Notes under the pieces: generated by a model
Told to the model about the DNA's origin: nothing
What the model saw: the letters and a program-made list of their open reading frames with translations, nothing else
The model's database searches: none
Made by a program: the position numbers and the translations under genes
Assembly (NCBI GenBank): GCA_036925085.1
Contig: JAUPFP010000003.1
Location: forward strand, 12,365,675 to 12,429,674
Direction: 5' to 3'
Source: Brachycybe producta
Lineage: Eukaryota > Arthropoda > Diplopoda > Playtdesmida > Andrognathidae
Length of the DNA: 64,000 nt
Shown: positions 1-11,420 of the stretch, piece by piece
Position numbering within the stretch: the stretch's first letter is position 1
Layout: each line of letters begins with the position of its first letter

Positions 1-153
1 GACCGGCAACTTCTAATTGGTTTGTTGTGTGGTTCGATGTTGAAAAGGGCGGAGCATGTGACGTCAGACTACATAACCAACCAATTAGAAGTTGCCCGTC
101 GTCATAAAAAGGGCGGAGCCAACTTCTGTATGTCCCGATTTCTAATTGCCTGT
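1..153. mobile_element. Family A MITE, copy A1 (cut by window edge)
   Basis: This is the right two thirds of a palindromic family A element. It runs from inside the left arm to the terminal TCTAATTGCCTGT. It contains a perfect CRE octamer TGACGTCA at 59-66, CCAATTAG boxes in both arms and a GGGCGGAG GC box. The left terminus lies outside the window, so no target duplication can be tested. It aligns by eye with the copies at 42715, 44070, 56593 and 61011. It is non-coding. Confidence 0.85.
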
Positions 154-1326
154 ATTCAATGGCATTTGATATCATTTTCTCCTCATTAATCTGTATGCAA
201 GTGAGCGAAGCATACTTGACCAGAGCATAATTTTTTTTTCTATAAGTCAGTCATAATTGTAAATTTACTTTGTGCCTTCTGTATTATACCTTGTACACAC
301 ACGAGTTAAATGAATTCAAATTAAATGTGTTTAGGTTAATTATACGGAATCCAGTTAAGGACATGAACCAAATAAACATTGACTTTATTATTAATATTTT
401 AAATTGAAATACTAAATCAATATTTTGTCAATAGTTTCATTAGTTATATTTAAGTATTTACTCCATATTTTCAGATAAATTGAATTCGACATATTGTTTG
501 TTTGTCCTTCACAGGGCTCTGTAGAACACGTTTATTATTTAAATGCATTTAAATTATCAGTTGTGTACTAGGTATTAGGTACACAGGTAAAAACGAAAAA
601 TAAACAAACTTCAGTTAGATTTTAGATTAAGAGAATTTTTTTTTTTAAAAATAATAATAATTTTTAAATCACGTGTTTTCAAATGAAAGAAAAATTATAT
701 TATTTAATAATAGAATTACGGGTTTTCCCATTGAAAATCCATGTGAATTGAAACACAAGAAAGTGTTTTTATTTGCTTTTGTCTGAATTATTAATTTTTA
801 GCGAGAAAAAGAAAAGAGAGAAAGAGAGAGGGAGTTTTCTGACAAACGAAATTGATTTTTAACCCATATTTCACCAGTTTATTTATTATTTTTTTTTTAT
901 GCTTTTGAATTTTTATTTTTCTCATTCGGAATTTTTTGTTGTTGCTTTTCGCTTTAATCTTATGAAGTTTTTTTTTTCTTTTGAAATTTGTTTCATATTA
1001 AAAAGGAAAGAAAAATGGAAATGTTTTCACTGAATTACTGATAACCGTAGATAAATAATTCATATTTTTCTCAAAAATATAAAAGAATTGAGTTTTGAGT
1101 CGACGCCCGAAACATTACTGTTTTTTTTTTGTGTGTATGTTTGTTATTGTAGGGTGGGTTGGGGGTAGGGGGTCTCTCATGTGTTTTTTGTGTGTTCTGT
1201 AGTGCAGTTGTGGTTCTCAAAGTTTTTTTTTTTTGGCACACGGCACACAGTTGCCCAGAGTCGGCCCCTAGAGTATGCGAGGCCCGCGGCAGCAAGCGAT
1301 GAGCAGCGCCGAGAAATACGTGTATG
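154..1326. other. Unannotated AT-rich stretch
   Basis: This stretch holds A/T homopolymers, a GA-rich patch near 815-833 and short open frames with no recognisable protein. Apart from the dispersed repeat at 289-352 I see no gene or mobile-element terminus here. Confidence 0.5.
289..352. repeat. Dispersed repeat JJ, copy 1
   Basis: About 60 bp containing CTTGTACACACACGAG followed by GTTAAATGAATTCAAATT. It recurs almost unchanged at 19874-19935. It has no visible termini and is probably a fragment of a larger dispersed repeat. Confidence 0.6.
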
Positions 1327-1396
1327 ATGGGTGTAGGGCATTTGCCCTAAACACTTGCCCTACAAAACACTTGCCTAAAGCCATTTACCCTTTAAG
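1327..1396. repeat. TTTGCCCTA-type tandem fragment (family L)
   Basis: A short run of units related to CATTTGCCCTAAA and CACTTGCCCTA. The same motif builds the large foldback array at 39239-39712, including the step 'AAAGCCATTT'. This is probably a truncated copy of that element's left arm. Confidence 0.6.
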
Positions 1397-1478
1397 GATA
1401 TCATAGGAAGTATATTCCTGCCAAATTTGGTTCCTGTAGGTGAAAGGGTGTAGGAATGCATTGTGGACTGACAGACAG

Positions 1479-1684
1479 ACAGGCAGTTAGAAATAGGTCA
1501 AAACTTTAGTTGGCTCCGCCCTTGTTATGACGACTGGCAACTTCTAATTGGCTGGATATGAAGTCTGATGTCACATGCTCTGCCTTTTTCAACGATGAAT
1601 CACACAACAAACCAATTAGAAGTTGCTGGACGTCATAAAACGGGTGAAGCCAACTGAAGTTTTAACCTATTTCTAACTGCCTGT
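1479..1684. mobile_element. Family A MITE, copy A2, perfect 9-bp TSD
   Basis: The termini are ACAGGCAGTTAG and CTAACTGCCTGT. The element is flanked by identical 9-bp repeats GACAGACAG (1470-1478 and 1685-1693), although the target is itself a GACA microsatellite. The arms carry the family's TTGGCTCCGCCC and CAACTTCTAATTGG blocks. The CRE position is degraded to TGATGTCA. It is non-coding, and the 9-bp duplication fits Mutator-like transposition. Confidence 0.85.
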
Positions 1685-1930
1685 GACAGACAGACATCCC
1701 ACATCCAAAAATATACTGTAGATAAGAAGTTTATATTCAAGGGGCATCCCCCCTACCTCCGCCTTCCCGTTTCAGTGTATACATTTTTTTTGCATTTTAT
1801 GCAAATAGAAAATATTAAAAATATGAAAGAAAACTGTAATAGGTTTTTTTTTAAAAATAAGCCTTTTATTCTCAGTTTGAAAATGACCCTAACTTTAAGC
1901 GGACAATATTTTTAATGGTTATCTATAGAC

Positions 1931-2338
1931 TAGAGATGGGAAATTCGATTTCTTTGAATCCCACGAATCTTGAAAAATATTCGAGATTCGAAAACTCGAA
2001 TATTTGCGCTTTTTTCGTCTTTTTCGAATCTTTCGAATCCTCACCTTAAAAAAACTGTTAAAAACTTTTGTAAAATTAGTTTTAACTCCATTGACGTCCA
2101 ATAGAAGCGTTCACTAACAAAAAAAAAACCGGCGATTGTTGCAACCCGGATCACCAATATCACCCTGAGGGCCTGAGTGACACACTTGTTTTTTTTTTAT
2201 TATCATTAATAATTTAATATTTAATATTATTTTATTTATTTGTATCTTCTTAATGATTATTATAGGACTCTTATATGAAGGATTCGAGAACCTTTTACGA
2301 TTCGGATTCGAGAAAATTTTGGATTCGTCCCACCTCTA
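1931..2338. mobile_element. Candidate small TIR element (TAGAGATGGG ends)
   Basis: The left end TAGAGATGGGAAATTCGA and the right end ATTCGTCCCACCTCTA are inverted and imperfect. Repeated ATTCGA/TTCGAA motifs lie just inside both ends. No flanking duplication is clear, so the assignment to a hAT-like element rests only on end structure and size. Confidence 0.4.
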
Positions 2339-2349
2339 TGGAAATACTC

Positions 2350-2470
2350 CTATAAGTGATTGAGAACTACCCTTCTAGTTTTTAAAACACATTCAAGTAA
2401 CTCTTTAATTTTTGCTCTCTTCTGAAAGACAGAATAATTAAAGAGTTCGAAAATCAGCTGTTCTTGTATG
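2350..2470. repeat. Q repeat, right-half fragment
   Basis: This contains ACCCTTCTAGTTTTTAAAAC, then the CATTCAAG and GACAGAATAATTAAAGAGTTCG blocks that mark the right half of the Q repeat. Fuller copies lie at 5115-5735 and 9955-13745. The left half is missing. Confidence 0.65.
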
Positions 2471-2625
2471 TTGTTGTGGTTCATGTTTGCATTTTTTTTT
2501 TGCTTTTAAAAAATGTGTTACTTAAAGGTGCAAATGGAGTTAAGTGTTATTTTGTATTGGAGAGTGGTTTTAAAAGATGTGGCCAAGTATTATTATAATA
2601 TTGTGGCTGTTCTCCTCTTGTAATA

Positions 2626-3760
2626 CAGGGTGTCCATAAATATATATACATACATATTATATTCATGTATTATCAGGAATGCATGTAGAATAAGCCAAGA
2701 TTTTGAAGCAATTAAGAGGCTACATCGCAAAATTAATTTGAAAAATCTCCACAAAGAGTGCTAGCAACGTTTTTCTATTAAACCCATTGACCCGATGTTA
2801 AAGAAAAAACCTTAGTTTTTAAAATACAGTCGCGGCGGCAATATGTTTATTTTTCATATTTAAAGTTGTCCAATTTTGATAGTTCAAAGTGTAATATGCA
2901 CCTTAAATATATGCTGATCGAATGATAGAATGACAAAAAATTGGTAAGTGCGGTTCTATTTTTAAAAAAAATATTTCAAAATTGCGAATTTCTAACTCTT
3001 GTGTTAAACTCCAAAAGAAAAGAAAAAACGTCCATTAAAATGTTCGTAACAATACCTAAAAATAATTTTAAAAAACCACAATTAAACCACGGTGAAGCCA
3101 ACATATTGGCGCACGTGCTGATTTTTTAAAAAAAATATACCAGCATTTTAATGAATGTTTTTTTTTTCTTATTTGGGCGTACTCAATGGTCCAATGGAGT
3201 TTAAGATAGGAGTTAGAAATTCGCGATTTTGAAATAGTTTTTAAAAATAGAACCGCACTTACCAATTTTTTGTCATTCTATCACTAGATCAGCATATATT
3301 TAAGGTGCACACTGCACTTTGAAACCATCAAAATTGGACAACTTTAAATATGAAAAATAAACATATTGCGGCCGTGACTGTGTATTTTAAAAATTAACGT
3401 TTTTTTCTTTAAAATCGGGTCTATGGGTTCAATAGAAAAACGATGCTAGCGCTCTTTGTGAAAATGTAGCCTCTTAAGTGTAGATGTCTACATATAAAAT
3501 TATTGGCATGGCAGTGTTTAAACTCCATAATGGTTCACCTATTTAATGCAAATTAAACATCACCCTTTGCTTCATTAATTTGTTTTCATGATTTATTTTC
3601 ATTTATTTTATGTTTTTTTTATGACTTTTGCGATTTTTTTCTTGACTTTTCTCTAGTGTTTTTCAGGTGGATCAATTGGAAACCCTTTAAAATTTAATCC
3701 AAAATTTTAATAATTTTTCTTCTCGCCAAAATGGATCAACGCTTTCCTGGACACACCCTG
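2626..3760. mobile_element. TA-flanked TIR element (EE) enclosing E1
   Basis: The left end CAGGGTGTCC follows TA (2624-2625). The right end GGACACACCCTG precedes TA (3761-3762). A TA duplication and CAGGGTGTCC-type ends suggest a mariner/Tc1-like MITE. Its interior is mostly the E1 foldback, which lies in it between TTAA repeats. No transposase fragment is visible. Confidence 0.5.
2716..3473. mobile_element. Foldback element E1, TTAA target
   Basis: This is a ~760-bp inverted repeat. The left arm begins GAGGCTACATCGC, and the right arm returns its complement, ending ATGTAGCCTC. TTAA flanks it exactly (2712-2715, 3474-3477). The arms share blocks such as GCTAGC, GTTGTCCAATTTTGA, ATATGCTGATCGA and AAGTGCGGTTCTATTTTTAA. 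TTAA duplications are typical of piggyBac and Kolobok elements. Other copies are E2 (10484), E3 (14422) and E4 (44957). Short open frames in the arms are shadows. Confidence 0.85.
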
Positions 3761-3762
3761 TA

Positions 3763-4441
3763 TTATAAAAATATAATCTCAGAAAACCATCTCACGTATT
3801 TTGTGTATAAAATTGGACAGTGGGCAGTTTCAGAATGGACACTTTATACAACTCCTTATTTGGATGTTATGTGTTCAGTTTGTATTGTTGTGGTTTATTC
3901 CTCCACAATCCCCCCTCCTCCCCTTTTAGTAGAGAACCAGAAAGAAACTATTTAAGGATTCTGTACACTTTGCCGCATAATGTGTTAAGTCAATTTTGAT
4001 AACATTTTTTTTTTCTAAGATGGCCCACCTCCCTCCCCACTTTCCACCCACTTTACTCTTCCTCATCCGTCCAACAGTTGGTTTTTTTTTTGAGAGAAAA
4101 AAGGAAGGGGGGGGGGGGGGGGGGGTTGGGAGGAGGGACCTTACAGAACAAAAAACACCACCGAAATAAAAATCGATTTATATCTAATTTAAAAGTCCAC
4201 TTTATTGGACTTTGCCGCATTTTCAGTCAAAATCAAATGTATATTTTATGAGTTCGTATTTAAATTTCTCGTTTTTATATATATTTTGTTATGAGGCTTG
4301 TTTTCGTATATAAGTTTTTTTTACGTGTGTCAGAAGAGACTAGAAATGTCTTGAAAGTGTCAAGTTATTGTTATTTATATTATACATGTATAGGCCTATA
4401 TTTAAAATGTTTATTTATGTTTGCGATTGCTGGCTACGGAG
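3763..4441. other. Unannotated stretch with a G-run
   Basis: No gene is recognised. A run of about 19 G lies near 4107-4126. A C/T-rich patch lies at 4024-4075. Confidence 0.5.
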
Positions 4442-4962
4442 TACGGAGCCCGGTTGAGGACATAATTTTTTTTATCTCGTCCGGACGAGATAATAAGTCT
4501 TCCGGACGAGATAATAAGTCTTCCGGACGAGATACTAAGCCGGGTCTAGCTCAAAAGATGAACATTGTAGGGTAACTCTAAAACCTGAAACAGAATGCAT
4601 ATATAATTGGAAGAATACTATATTTTTGTTTATATCGGTGATTAGAAGGTGTTACGTTAAATTAAGCTTGTTGCAGGGGGTCTGTGGGACGCAGCCCCCA
4701 AGAATGTAAAAAAAATTACATGATTTAATTTTGAAAAATGATTATGTTATTCCGCACCCATGCTAGTACAGTGTTCAGCCAATTCTATATGCAGTCTGTT
4801 TCAGGTTTTAGAGTTACCCCACATTATTCATCTTTCTGTTCATCTTTTCATCCTGACTCGACTTACTATCTCGTCCGGACGACTTGTTATCTCGTCCAGA
4901 CGACTTAGTAACTCATCTGGACGAGATAAAAAAATTTTCCATGTCCTCAACAGGGCTCCGTA
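4442..4962. mobile_element. Foldback element J2 with 21-bp tandem arms
   Basis: The ends are TACGGAGCCC and GGGCTCCGTA, followed inward by GAGGACAT / ATGTCCTC. Inside the left end are three 21-bp units containing TCCGGACGAGATAATAAG. Inverted 21-bp units lie inside the right end. A second inverted pair (TAACTCTAAAACCTGAAACAG and its complement) sits at 4571-4591 and 4799-4819. No clean TSD is visible. The termini match those of the satellite-bearing element J1 at 33422-34305. Confidence 0.75.
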
Positions 4963-5114
4963 TCTGGCAACACTGCAAAGCAAAGAATTGTATAGTTTGC
5001 GTAATATATCTTGGAGCCAGCTCCGTACGATGCATGCAATTGTGTAATATTTTCAATTTGATGCATTTTTTGTACGTGGTTTTATTAAGATGGTTTGTGA
5101 ACAGTTGATTTTCT

Positions 5115-5735
5115 TGTCATTTGAGAAGAGCAAAATTAAAAAAACTAGAAAGTGTCTTAGAAACTAGAAGGGTATCTCAATCACTTAAGGGTACACCTTC
5201 CTGACAATATCTTTCAAAATAAACTTTTTAAATACAAAAAAAATGTATCAGCTGCAAAGTGACATCTGATGAAACGCAACTAAAAATCTTATTTTGAATA
5301 ATGTGGATATAAAAAATATCCTCATCTGATTCAGCTACTCTTCTAGTTTTTAAAACACATTCAAGTTCATATATTTTTTTTTTCCATTTTGCACCACCTT
5401 TAAAAAAGCTGATTGTGAACAGCTGATTTTAGAACTGATTATTCTGTCTTGAAGTCTCTTCTGTCAGAAGAAAAAAATTAAGAAAAAATAGATTTTCTAA
5501 AAAAAAAAAAACTAGGAGGGTACTTGAATGTTGTTAACGTTCAAAATAAACTTTTTTGAAAAATGAAAAAAAGTATGATTGTTCAAAGTTCGGTCATTTT
5601 CAAACTTAAATAAAAAGTTTATTTTGAAAGATATCAACATAAAGATTCTCTTAAGTGTCTGAGCTACCTTTCTAGTTTCTAAAATACATCCCAGTTTCTC
5701 TTTATTTTGCACCTGTAAGATGTAATAATTGCAGT
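5115..5735. repeat. Two Q repeat units
   Basis: Each unit is an inverted repeat. The left arm reads AGAAACTAGAAGGGTA then CTCAATCACTTAAG. The right arm is its complement, CTTAAGTGATTGAGCTACC then CTTCTAGTTTCTAAAAC. Between them lie CTTTCAAAATAAACTTTTT blocks. The first unit spans about 5115-5395 and the second about 5444-5735. Open frames here are simple-sequence shadows. Confidence 0.75.
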
Positions 5736-6112
5736 TTTGAGTTGAAAAACATTTAGACAAGTGTAAACATCGTTTAGAGTCGGCTTTACAGTAGCTGGTA
5801 ACACTGTAGGAGTAAACAATTCAATTTGACAAATTTAAAGAAGGCTGGCAACACTGCCATTGGTATATTTTTAGGCTCTGGTTACGACGCATACGGCAAC
5901 ACGGAATAGGAAACTCGAAATGATGTCACAGCCAACGCCGTGTACAATGCACCACAATGCATTGCTTGTTATTACATCATTTTGACATTCACATTTTCAG
6001 GATTGCTGTTTGTGATCTAACTTATTCGTATGATCGTAACCATAGCCTTACGGATACAGATATACATCCTGTAACTCTTGCCATTTGAGCAAAACAAAAA
6101 AAAACCAGAGCA
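5736..6112. other. Unannotated stretch with repeat KK
   Basis: About 5915-5990 contains CAATGCACCACAATGCA and related blocks that recur near 11462-11530 next to CRE-like sites. No gene is recognised. Confidence 0.45.
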
Positions 6113-6284
6113 AAATACAGTCGTATGCCCCGCCCCCTTTTACGAGGAACGGCAATTTCTAATTGGTTTATTTGGTCTGACGTCACAAGCCCCGCCCTTT
6201 TCAATTTTTAACTGGTTAATATTCGGTATGACGCTCATAAAAGGGCGGGGGAAACGACTGTATTTTGGCGTTTTTAAATGCCTG
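6113..6284. mobile_element. Family B MITE, copy B1
   Basis: Inner arms ATACAGTCGTATGCCCCGCC and GGGCGGGGGAAACGACTGTA are inverted. The centre contains TCTGACGTCACAAG, a perfect CRE. CTAATTGG and TAACTGG motifs flank the centre. The right terminus AAATGCCTGT is intact. The left terminus is degraded, so no TSD can be scored. Confidence 0.75.
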
Positions 6285-6303
6285 TAAAAACATAGCAATT
6301 GTT

Positions 6304-6499
6304 TACAGGCAAGTAAAAACAGTGAGATACGGTTGTTTGCTCCGCCCCTTTTATGAGGACCGGCAACTTCTAATTGGTTAGTTATGTGGTCTGATGTCAC
6401 ATTCCCCGCCCGTTTCAATTTCCAATTGGTTGATATTTTGCCTGACGCTCATAAAAGGGCGAGGCAAACGACTGTATCTCCTTGTCCTTACATGCCTGT
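6304..6499. mobile_element. Family B MITE, copy B2, 9-bp TSD
   Basis: The ends are TACAGGCAAG and ACATGCCTGT. Identical 9-bp repeats GCAATTGTT flank it (6295-6303 and 6500-6508). The inner arms carry GTTTGCTCCGCCCC and its complement. The centre carries TGATGTCACATTCCCCGCCC. It lies only about 20 bp from B1, so two related insertions are adjacent. Confidence 0.85.
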
Positions 6500-6941
6500 G
6501 CAATTGTTATTTACGTTTGATGCAAACGCACAAGTGTGTATGGCATGTCTGTCTGTCTTTGACCCTGTTTCTAAATTACGACATAGCGCTAGAACTAGCA
6601 GACGTACGGACGCCCCATTTGCAATCGATTTTGCTATAAAACTGAACTCTCTCCCTTTATTTTGTCTATCTACAGGTAGAAAACGAATGGTTTATTTATT
6701 TTCTACCCGAAAAAAAAGAAGAAGAAGAAACCAAACCTCCTCCTCCTCTGTTTCAATTTTTATTATTACACTCTCTACACATGCATGTAACTGGAGGCGA
6801 AAACAATTATAACACACAATATAACACAAAAAATGACAAAAAAGCAATATAATAGTTAAAATAAAAACATTTATTTATTAAACAAAAATGCTGTAGTTTT
6901 GTTGATTTTTGTGTTAGGCCTACATTTGAGCAGGCGGAAGA
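6500..6941. other. Unannotated stretch
   Basis: A 142-codon open frame begins inside B2 and runs into this stretch, but it is low-complexity after its first third and resembles no known protein. No other structure is recognised. Confidence 0.45.
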
Positions 6942-7134
6942 ACAGGCAAGTGTGCCCAGCAGTAAAATTTTGTTGGCTCCGCCCTTTTATGAGGGTCAGA
7001 CCAAATATGAACCAATTAAATGTTGAAAAGGGCGGGCATGTGACATGAGACCAAGTAACAAACCAATTAGAAATTGATGACGCTCATTGAAGGGCGGGGC
7101 CAACAAAATTCTACTGCTGCGCACACTTGCCTGT
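6942..7134. mobile_element. Family C MITE, copy B3
   Basis: The ends are ACAGGCAAGTGTGCCCAGCA and GCGCACACTTGCCTGT. The inner arms are TTGTTGGCTCCGCCC and GGGCGGGGCCAACAAAA. Family C shares the GC-box and CCAATTAG core of A and B but has AAGTGTGC sub-terminal sequence. No matching 9-bp flanks are seen. Confidence 0.8.
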
Positions 7135-8744
7135 GATAAAACTCTTGCGTATACGGAACATTATTGCGGAACAATATTGATGTAATGCTTGCAATAAGCT
7201 TTGCTAGGAGCTGTTCATACAACATCTTAACGCTTACGGATTCTTAATCAGCTAGCTGAATCGTATAAGGGTGCTTTGAGTTTCTTATAATGCTTGCCGT
7301 TGCATTGAACACTTGCTGAAACGTTATTTTCTAACGTATGTGTAGATAGGTAGAAAGTCTCGTAAAACAGCTTGCGGAAGTCGTAAACCGCAAATGTCTG
7401 CATCTGAGGAGTACTTTAAAAGAGTGGAATTATCGTTTGCTTTTGCCTATCTTTTAATGATCACATGTTACAACTTCTTGTCATGTCATTGGCATTTGGA
7501 CGTCTGCATTGCTTAGACGCTAATGTAAATGCTGTCAACTAGAAATCCTTATGGCAATTTTAATACGGTGCGTTTAGTCGCTCAACTGTATGACGTCACA
7601 CGGTCACAGTCGTGGGTTCCAATGGCGGAATGCTACTAATGTATAACTGCCTCATTGCTATAGGAGCTTGTGACGTCAACGGGTTGACGATAAATTAAGA
7701 ATTCTGTTGTTTTTTTCTGATAGAACTGTTGGGGGGGGGGGGGAATAATAATAAATATTTTAAACAAACGGTTCTTTCGATATTACTCTTTTTTATCAGA
7801 AAAAATAGCACAATCCTAAATTTTATGTAGGTCCCAAATGACGTCACAAGCTTTTTTTTACAATGAGGTAGGTATAAGTGCATTTCGCTTTATTGCATTC
7901 ATTTAACGCGGTGGCACTTACGCGCTTTTTTTTTTCATAAACATCTTCCACGTTAGAAATTCAAAATTTTGTAATCGTTTTTAGATTGTTTAGAACTTTT
8001 AACGTGCTACACTGAAGTCCATCATTTGAGCATAAAACAGAAAAAGGCTAAATAAAGTTCTAGCGGCCAATTTCTTCTAACTGGCGTTCACCAGGCGCTC
8101 CTAACCGATCTTTTAACGCTTTTCACAATGATGATGATACTGCTGCTGATGATGAGAGACCGGTTTATTCTTTTCATTCGCTCAGTTGCAGCGGTGGAGG
8201 AGCGAAGTTCTTCTCGTTTTGATCTTTGTGCCGTCTCTTCTCTTGTTTTCTTATTTATGCCGTTTACGTATGTGTGTGTGGTTTTTTTGTGTGCATCGTG
8301 TGTAAATCATCCAAAATCAACGATTACGCGAATCCGTACTTGCATGAAATACATTTATAATGGATTAATAATGTGTGTGTGATATTAAGTGTTGTTTTTT
8401 CTAGTATTTTTTTTGTCCGCGATTTAAAAAAGAGCGAAAAACGTGAAGAGAGAGAGAGAGAGAAAGAGAAAGAGGAGAAGGTTATAAGAAAAAGGGGGGA
8501 GGGAGTTTGTAAAATGGCATCGTTGTTTTTACTTGGAATCGCGCTTGTTTAGAGGCTAACAGCTTGTGATTAAAGTGTGTTTTATGGTGCTATTTGAATT
8601 GGTTATGCTTTACTGTAAGTGTCGACGTCAAAAACGACCTCGGTAAGGATGATTTTTCTGTATTTTCTGTACGGTTTTTTTTTATTCTGTTGGGTGGAGG
8701 CTATGCTATTTGATTGCGAGGGGACTGTGGAGAGGCTTTTCGTT
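7135..8744. other. Unannotated stretch
   Basis: No gene or complete mobile element is recognised. GTGACGTCAA near 7671 and TGACGTCAC near 7590 and 7840 are CRE-like. A G-run lies near 7731-7741. A purine-rich (GA)n patch lies near 8445-8480. Confidence 0.45.
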
Positions 8745-9560
8745 TTTGATTACGAGAGGAGAGAAAAGATGGGGGATTGTGTAGAGGCTATATTGTGTTG
8801 GTTACAAGCAGAGAAAGGAAGGGGGGAAATGAGAAATTCTTTCGATTTAACATGCCTTCCATGCAAGTAACGCTGTAAGTAAACGCTGTTTTGCGTTTTC
8901 GCCGCAAAATACGCAATGTTGGAGGCTAGCGACTGCTAATCGAAAGAATACTCTTGTGATTGTGTATAGAGATTAATGTTTTTGGTTACGAGTAGAGAAA
9001 AGAGGGGATTGATCAGAGGCTATGTTTTTTTTTTTTGGTTACGTGAGGCCATGAGCCTTTAACCGAGGGGCTGCGTGTTGTATTGGTTGCGTCGATTACG
9101 CGCGCTAAAAGGCGTCAATTTCTCCGAAACATTTGATTACGTTAAGAGAGAAAAGATGGGGGGAGCGGGTTGTGTAGAGGCTATATGTGTTGGTTACAAG
9201 CGGAGAATGGAGGGAAAGGGGGGGGGTGTGGAGTGAGTGATAAATTCTTTCGATTAACAGCGGTTAGCCTTCATGCAAGAAACGCCATATTTTGCGTTTT
9301 CGCCGCAACCTACATAAGAACTGTACGGCCTTACGTTGGAGGCTAGCGACTGCTAATCGAAAGAATTCACTGTGCATTTGTGTATAGATTGTTTTTGGTT
9401 TCCAGTAGAGAAAGGAGGGATTGGGTAGAGGCTTATGTTTTTTTTTTTTTTGGTTGCGTGAGGCCATGAGCCTCTGAGTGGCTGCGTGTTGTATTGGTTG
9501 CGTCGAATGCGCGCGCTAAAAGGCGGAAATAATCATGAAGTTCTCCTAAACAGTGGCTTC
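8745..9560. repeat. Tandem duplication, period ~411-417 bp
   Basis: GGAGGCTAGCGACTGCTAAT occurs at 8921 and again at 9338. GGCTGCGTGTTGTATTGG occurs at 9069 and 9480. The whole unit, with GTGTAGAGGCTATA, TTTTGCGTTTTCGCCGCAA and TGAGGCCATGAGCCT, is present twice, with a partial third edge after 9552. Each unit contains a small inverted repeat, ATTCTTTCGATTA facing TAATCGAAAGAAT. It shows no coding character. Confidence 0.8.
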
Positions 9561-9954
9561 TAATCGAAAGAATTTCGATGAGAGGCTAGAAAGAGAGGGG
9601 GGGGAGGGGAATTGGTGGTCGAGTCCATTTTTTATGGTAATGGCGGGTGAGGGCTGTTTGGAGGGTTTTGGATGAGATGATTTGTAAACAAGGGGAGAGG
9701 GAGGGGGTGAGTCCACGTTCCGTAATTTCCCAGTGCAAAAAAAAAAAAAGAAACTCTTCTTTTACCCTATGTAAGAAAATCGCGTGCTTTTTTTTTTTGT
9801 TCTTTGTTTCCATGGCAACGAATAGGCTACTACTGTTGATTGTGGACATATATAGCCTCTCTAATACGTCTTTACTATGATATCCTATATTAAAGAAGCG
9901 ACCGACATAAGACTGGAAAACGTTCAAAAAAGAAACTAACGTTTTATGTCGGTT
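9561..9954. other. Unannotated purine/pyrimidine-rich stretch
   Basis: G-rich and poly-A/T tracts produce long low-complexity open frames on both strands. An RFX-type X-box lies at 9806-9819. No protein is recognised. Confidence 0.45.
9806..9819 (-). promoter_or_regulatory. X-box-like RFX motif
   Basis: On the minus strand this reads GTTGCCATGGAAAC, which fits the RFX-factor X-box pattern GTTRCCATGGYAAC at all but one position. The identical 14-mer occurs on the plus strand at 63144-63157. Function is inferred only from motif identity, and no gene start is visible nearby. Confidence 0.45.
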
Positions 9955-11420
9955 TATCAAAACTCTTGATGAATTCTGTCTTTCGGGGTGCAAAATGAAA
10001 GAGAAACTAGAAAAAAATGTTTTTATAGAAACTAGAAGGGTAAGTCAAACACTTAATAATATTTTCAAAGTATCAGTTGGCTAATTTTCAAAAGGACATA
10101 AATAGCTTATTTTGAAAGATGTATCGAACACGAAAATACAGTTAAATGATGAAAAGCTACCCTTCTAGTTTATAAAACACTTTCATGTGTTGTTTCTCTT
10201 CAATTTTACACCTGGAAGACAAAAATTAATCAAGAGTTCGAAAATCACTTATTATCCAAACTACCATAAAAAGCTTATTTTGAACGATGTCGTTATGTGA
10301 TTGAGCTACCCTTCTAGTTTTCTAAAAACACCTTCTAGTTTCTCTTCATTCTGCACCTGAAAAACAGAGAATAAGAGTTCGAGAGGAAGGCCCCGTTTAC
10401 ACTTTAAATTGTCTTGAGGTGAAAATTTAAACGAAACTAGAAAGCGCTTTAGAAAACGAGGAGGATACAGCTGGATCACTTAAGAGGCTACATCGCAAAA
10501 TTACTTCGAAAAATCTCCGCAAAGAGTGCTAGCATCGTTTTTCTATTGGGGGCCCATAGACCCAATGTTAAAGGAAAAATATTAATTTTTAAAATGGCCT
10601 ACACAGTCGCGGCGGCGATATGTTTATTTTTCATATTTAAAGTTGTCCAATATTAAGTTTTCAAAGTGTAATGTGCACCTTAAATATATGCTGATCGAGT
10701 GATAGAATGACAAAAAATTGGAAAGTGCGGTCCTATTTTTAAAAAAACTATTTCAAAATGGCGAATTTCTAACTTATGTTAAACACCATTGAGTACGCGC
10801 GCTCGTAAGCAAAAGCATCCTTTAAAATTTCTCGTAGAAATTTAAAAAAAAAAATTAGCACGTGCGCCAATGTGTTGGCTTCACTGTGGTTTAATTGTGG
10901 GTTTTAAAATGATTTTTAGGTATTTTTCCGAGGATTTTTATTTCTTACAAGGGCCTACTCAATGGAGTTTAACGTAAGAGTTAGAAATTCGCCATTTTGA
11001 AATAGTTTTTAAAAATAGAACCGCACTTACCAATTTTTTTGTGATTCTATCACTTGATCAACATAGATTTAAGGTGCACATTGCACTTTGAAAACTTAAT
11101 ATTGGACAACTTTAAATATAAAAAATAAACATATTGCCGCCGCGACTGTGTAGGCCATTTTAAAAATTAACATTTTTTCTTTAACATTGGGTCTATGGGT
11201 TCAATAGAAAAACGATGCTAGCGCGCGAGGTAGTTTTGCGATCTAGCCTCTAAAGAATGTTTTCATGTTGATTTTGTTCAAAATAAACTTTTTATATGAC
11301 TTTGAAAAAGTTTATTTTGAAAGATATCAGTGTGATTAGGGGGGACCCTACCTTTCTAGTTTCTAAAACACTTTTCTAGTTGCTCTGCTGAAAGACAAAA
11401 GAGTCGGAAGGTCAGCTCTT
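9955..11420. repeat. Q repeat cluster containing E2
   Basis: A Q unit spans about 9955-10250. A right-half unit lies at about 10256-10380. A further unit starts near 10390 and is split by E2 at its central TTAA. After E2 the Q sequence resumes with AATGTTTTCATGTTGAT, CAAAATAAACTTTTTATA and TCTAGTTTCTAAAACAC. GCCCCGTTTACACTTTAAA near 10391 may be a unit boundary, because similar sequence recurs at 13160, 22330 and 44850. Confidence 0.75.
10484..11250. mobile_element. Foldback element E2 inserted in Q
   Basis: It starts GAGGCTACATCGCAAAAT after TTAA (10480-10483). It ends with TCTAGCCTC followed by TAAA, a decayed TTAA. The arms match E1 block by block. The long inverted repeat has a short centre around 10860-10870. 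The host Q repeat continues on both sides, which dates E2 as younger than Q. Confidence 0.85.

Noticed and set aside
6384..6812. 142-codon frame
   Set aside because: It starts inside MITE B2 and becomes low-complexity; no homology is evident.
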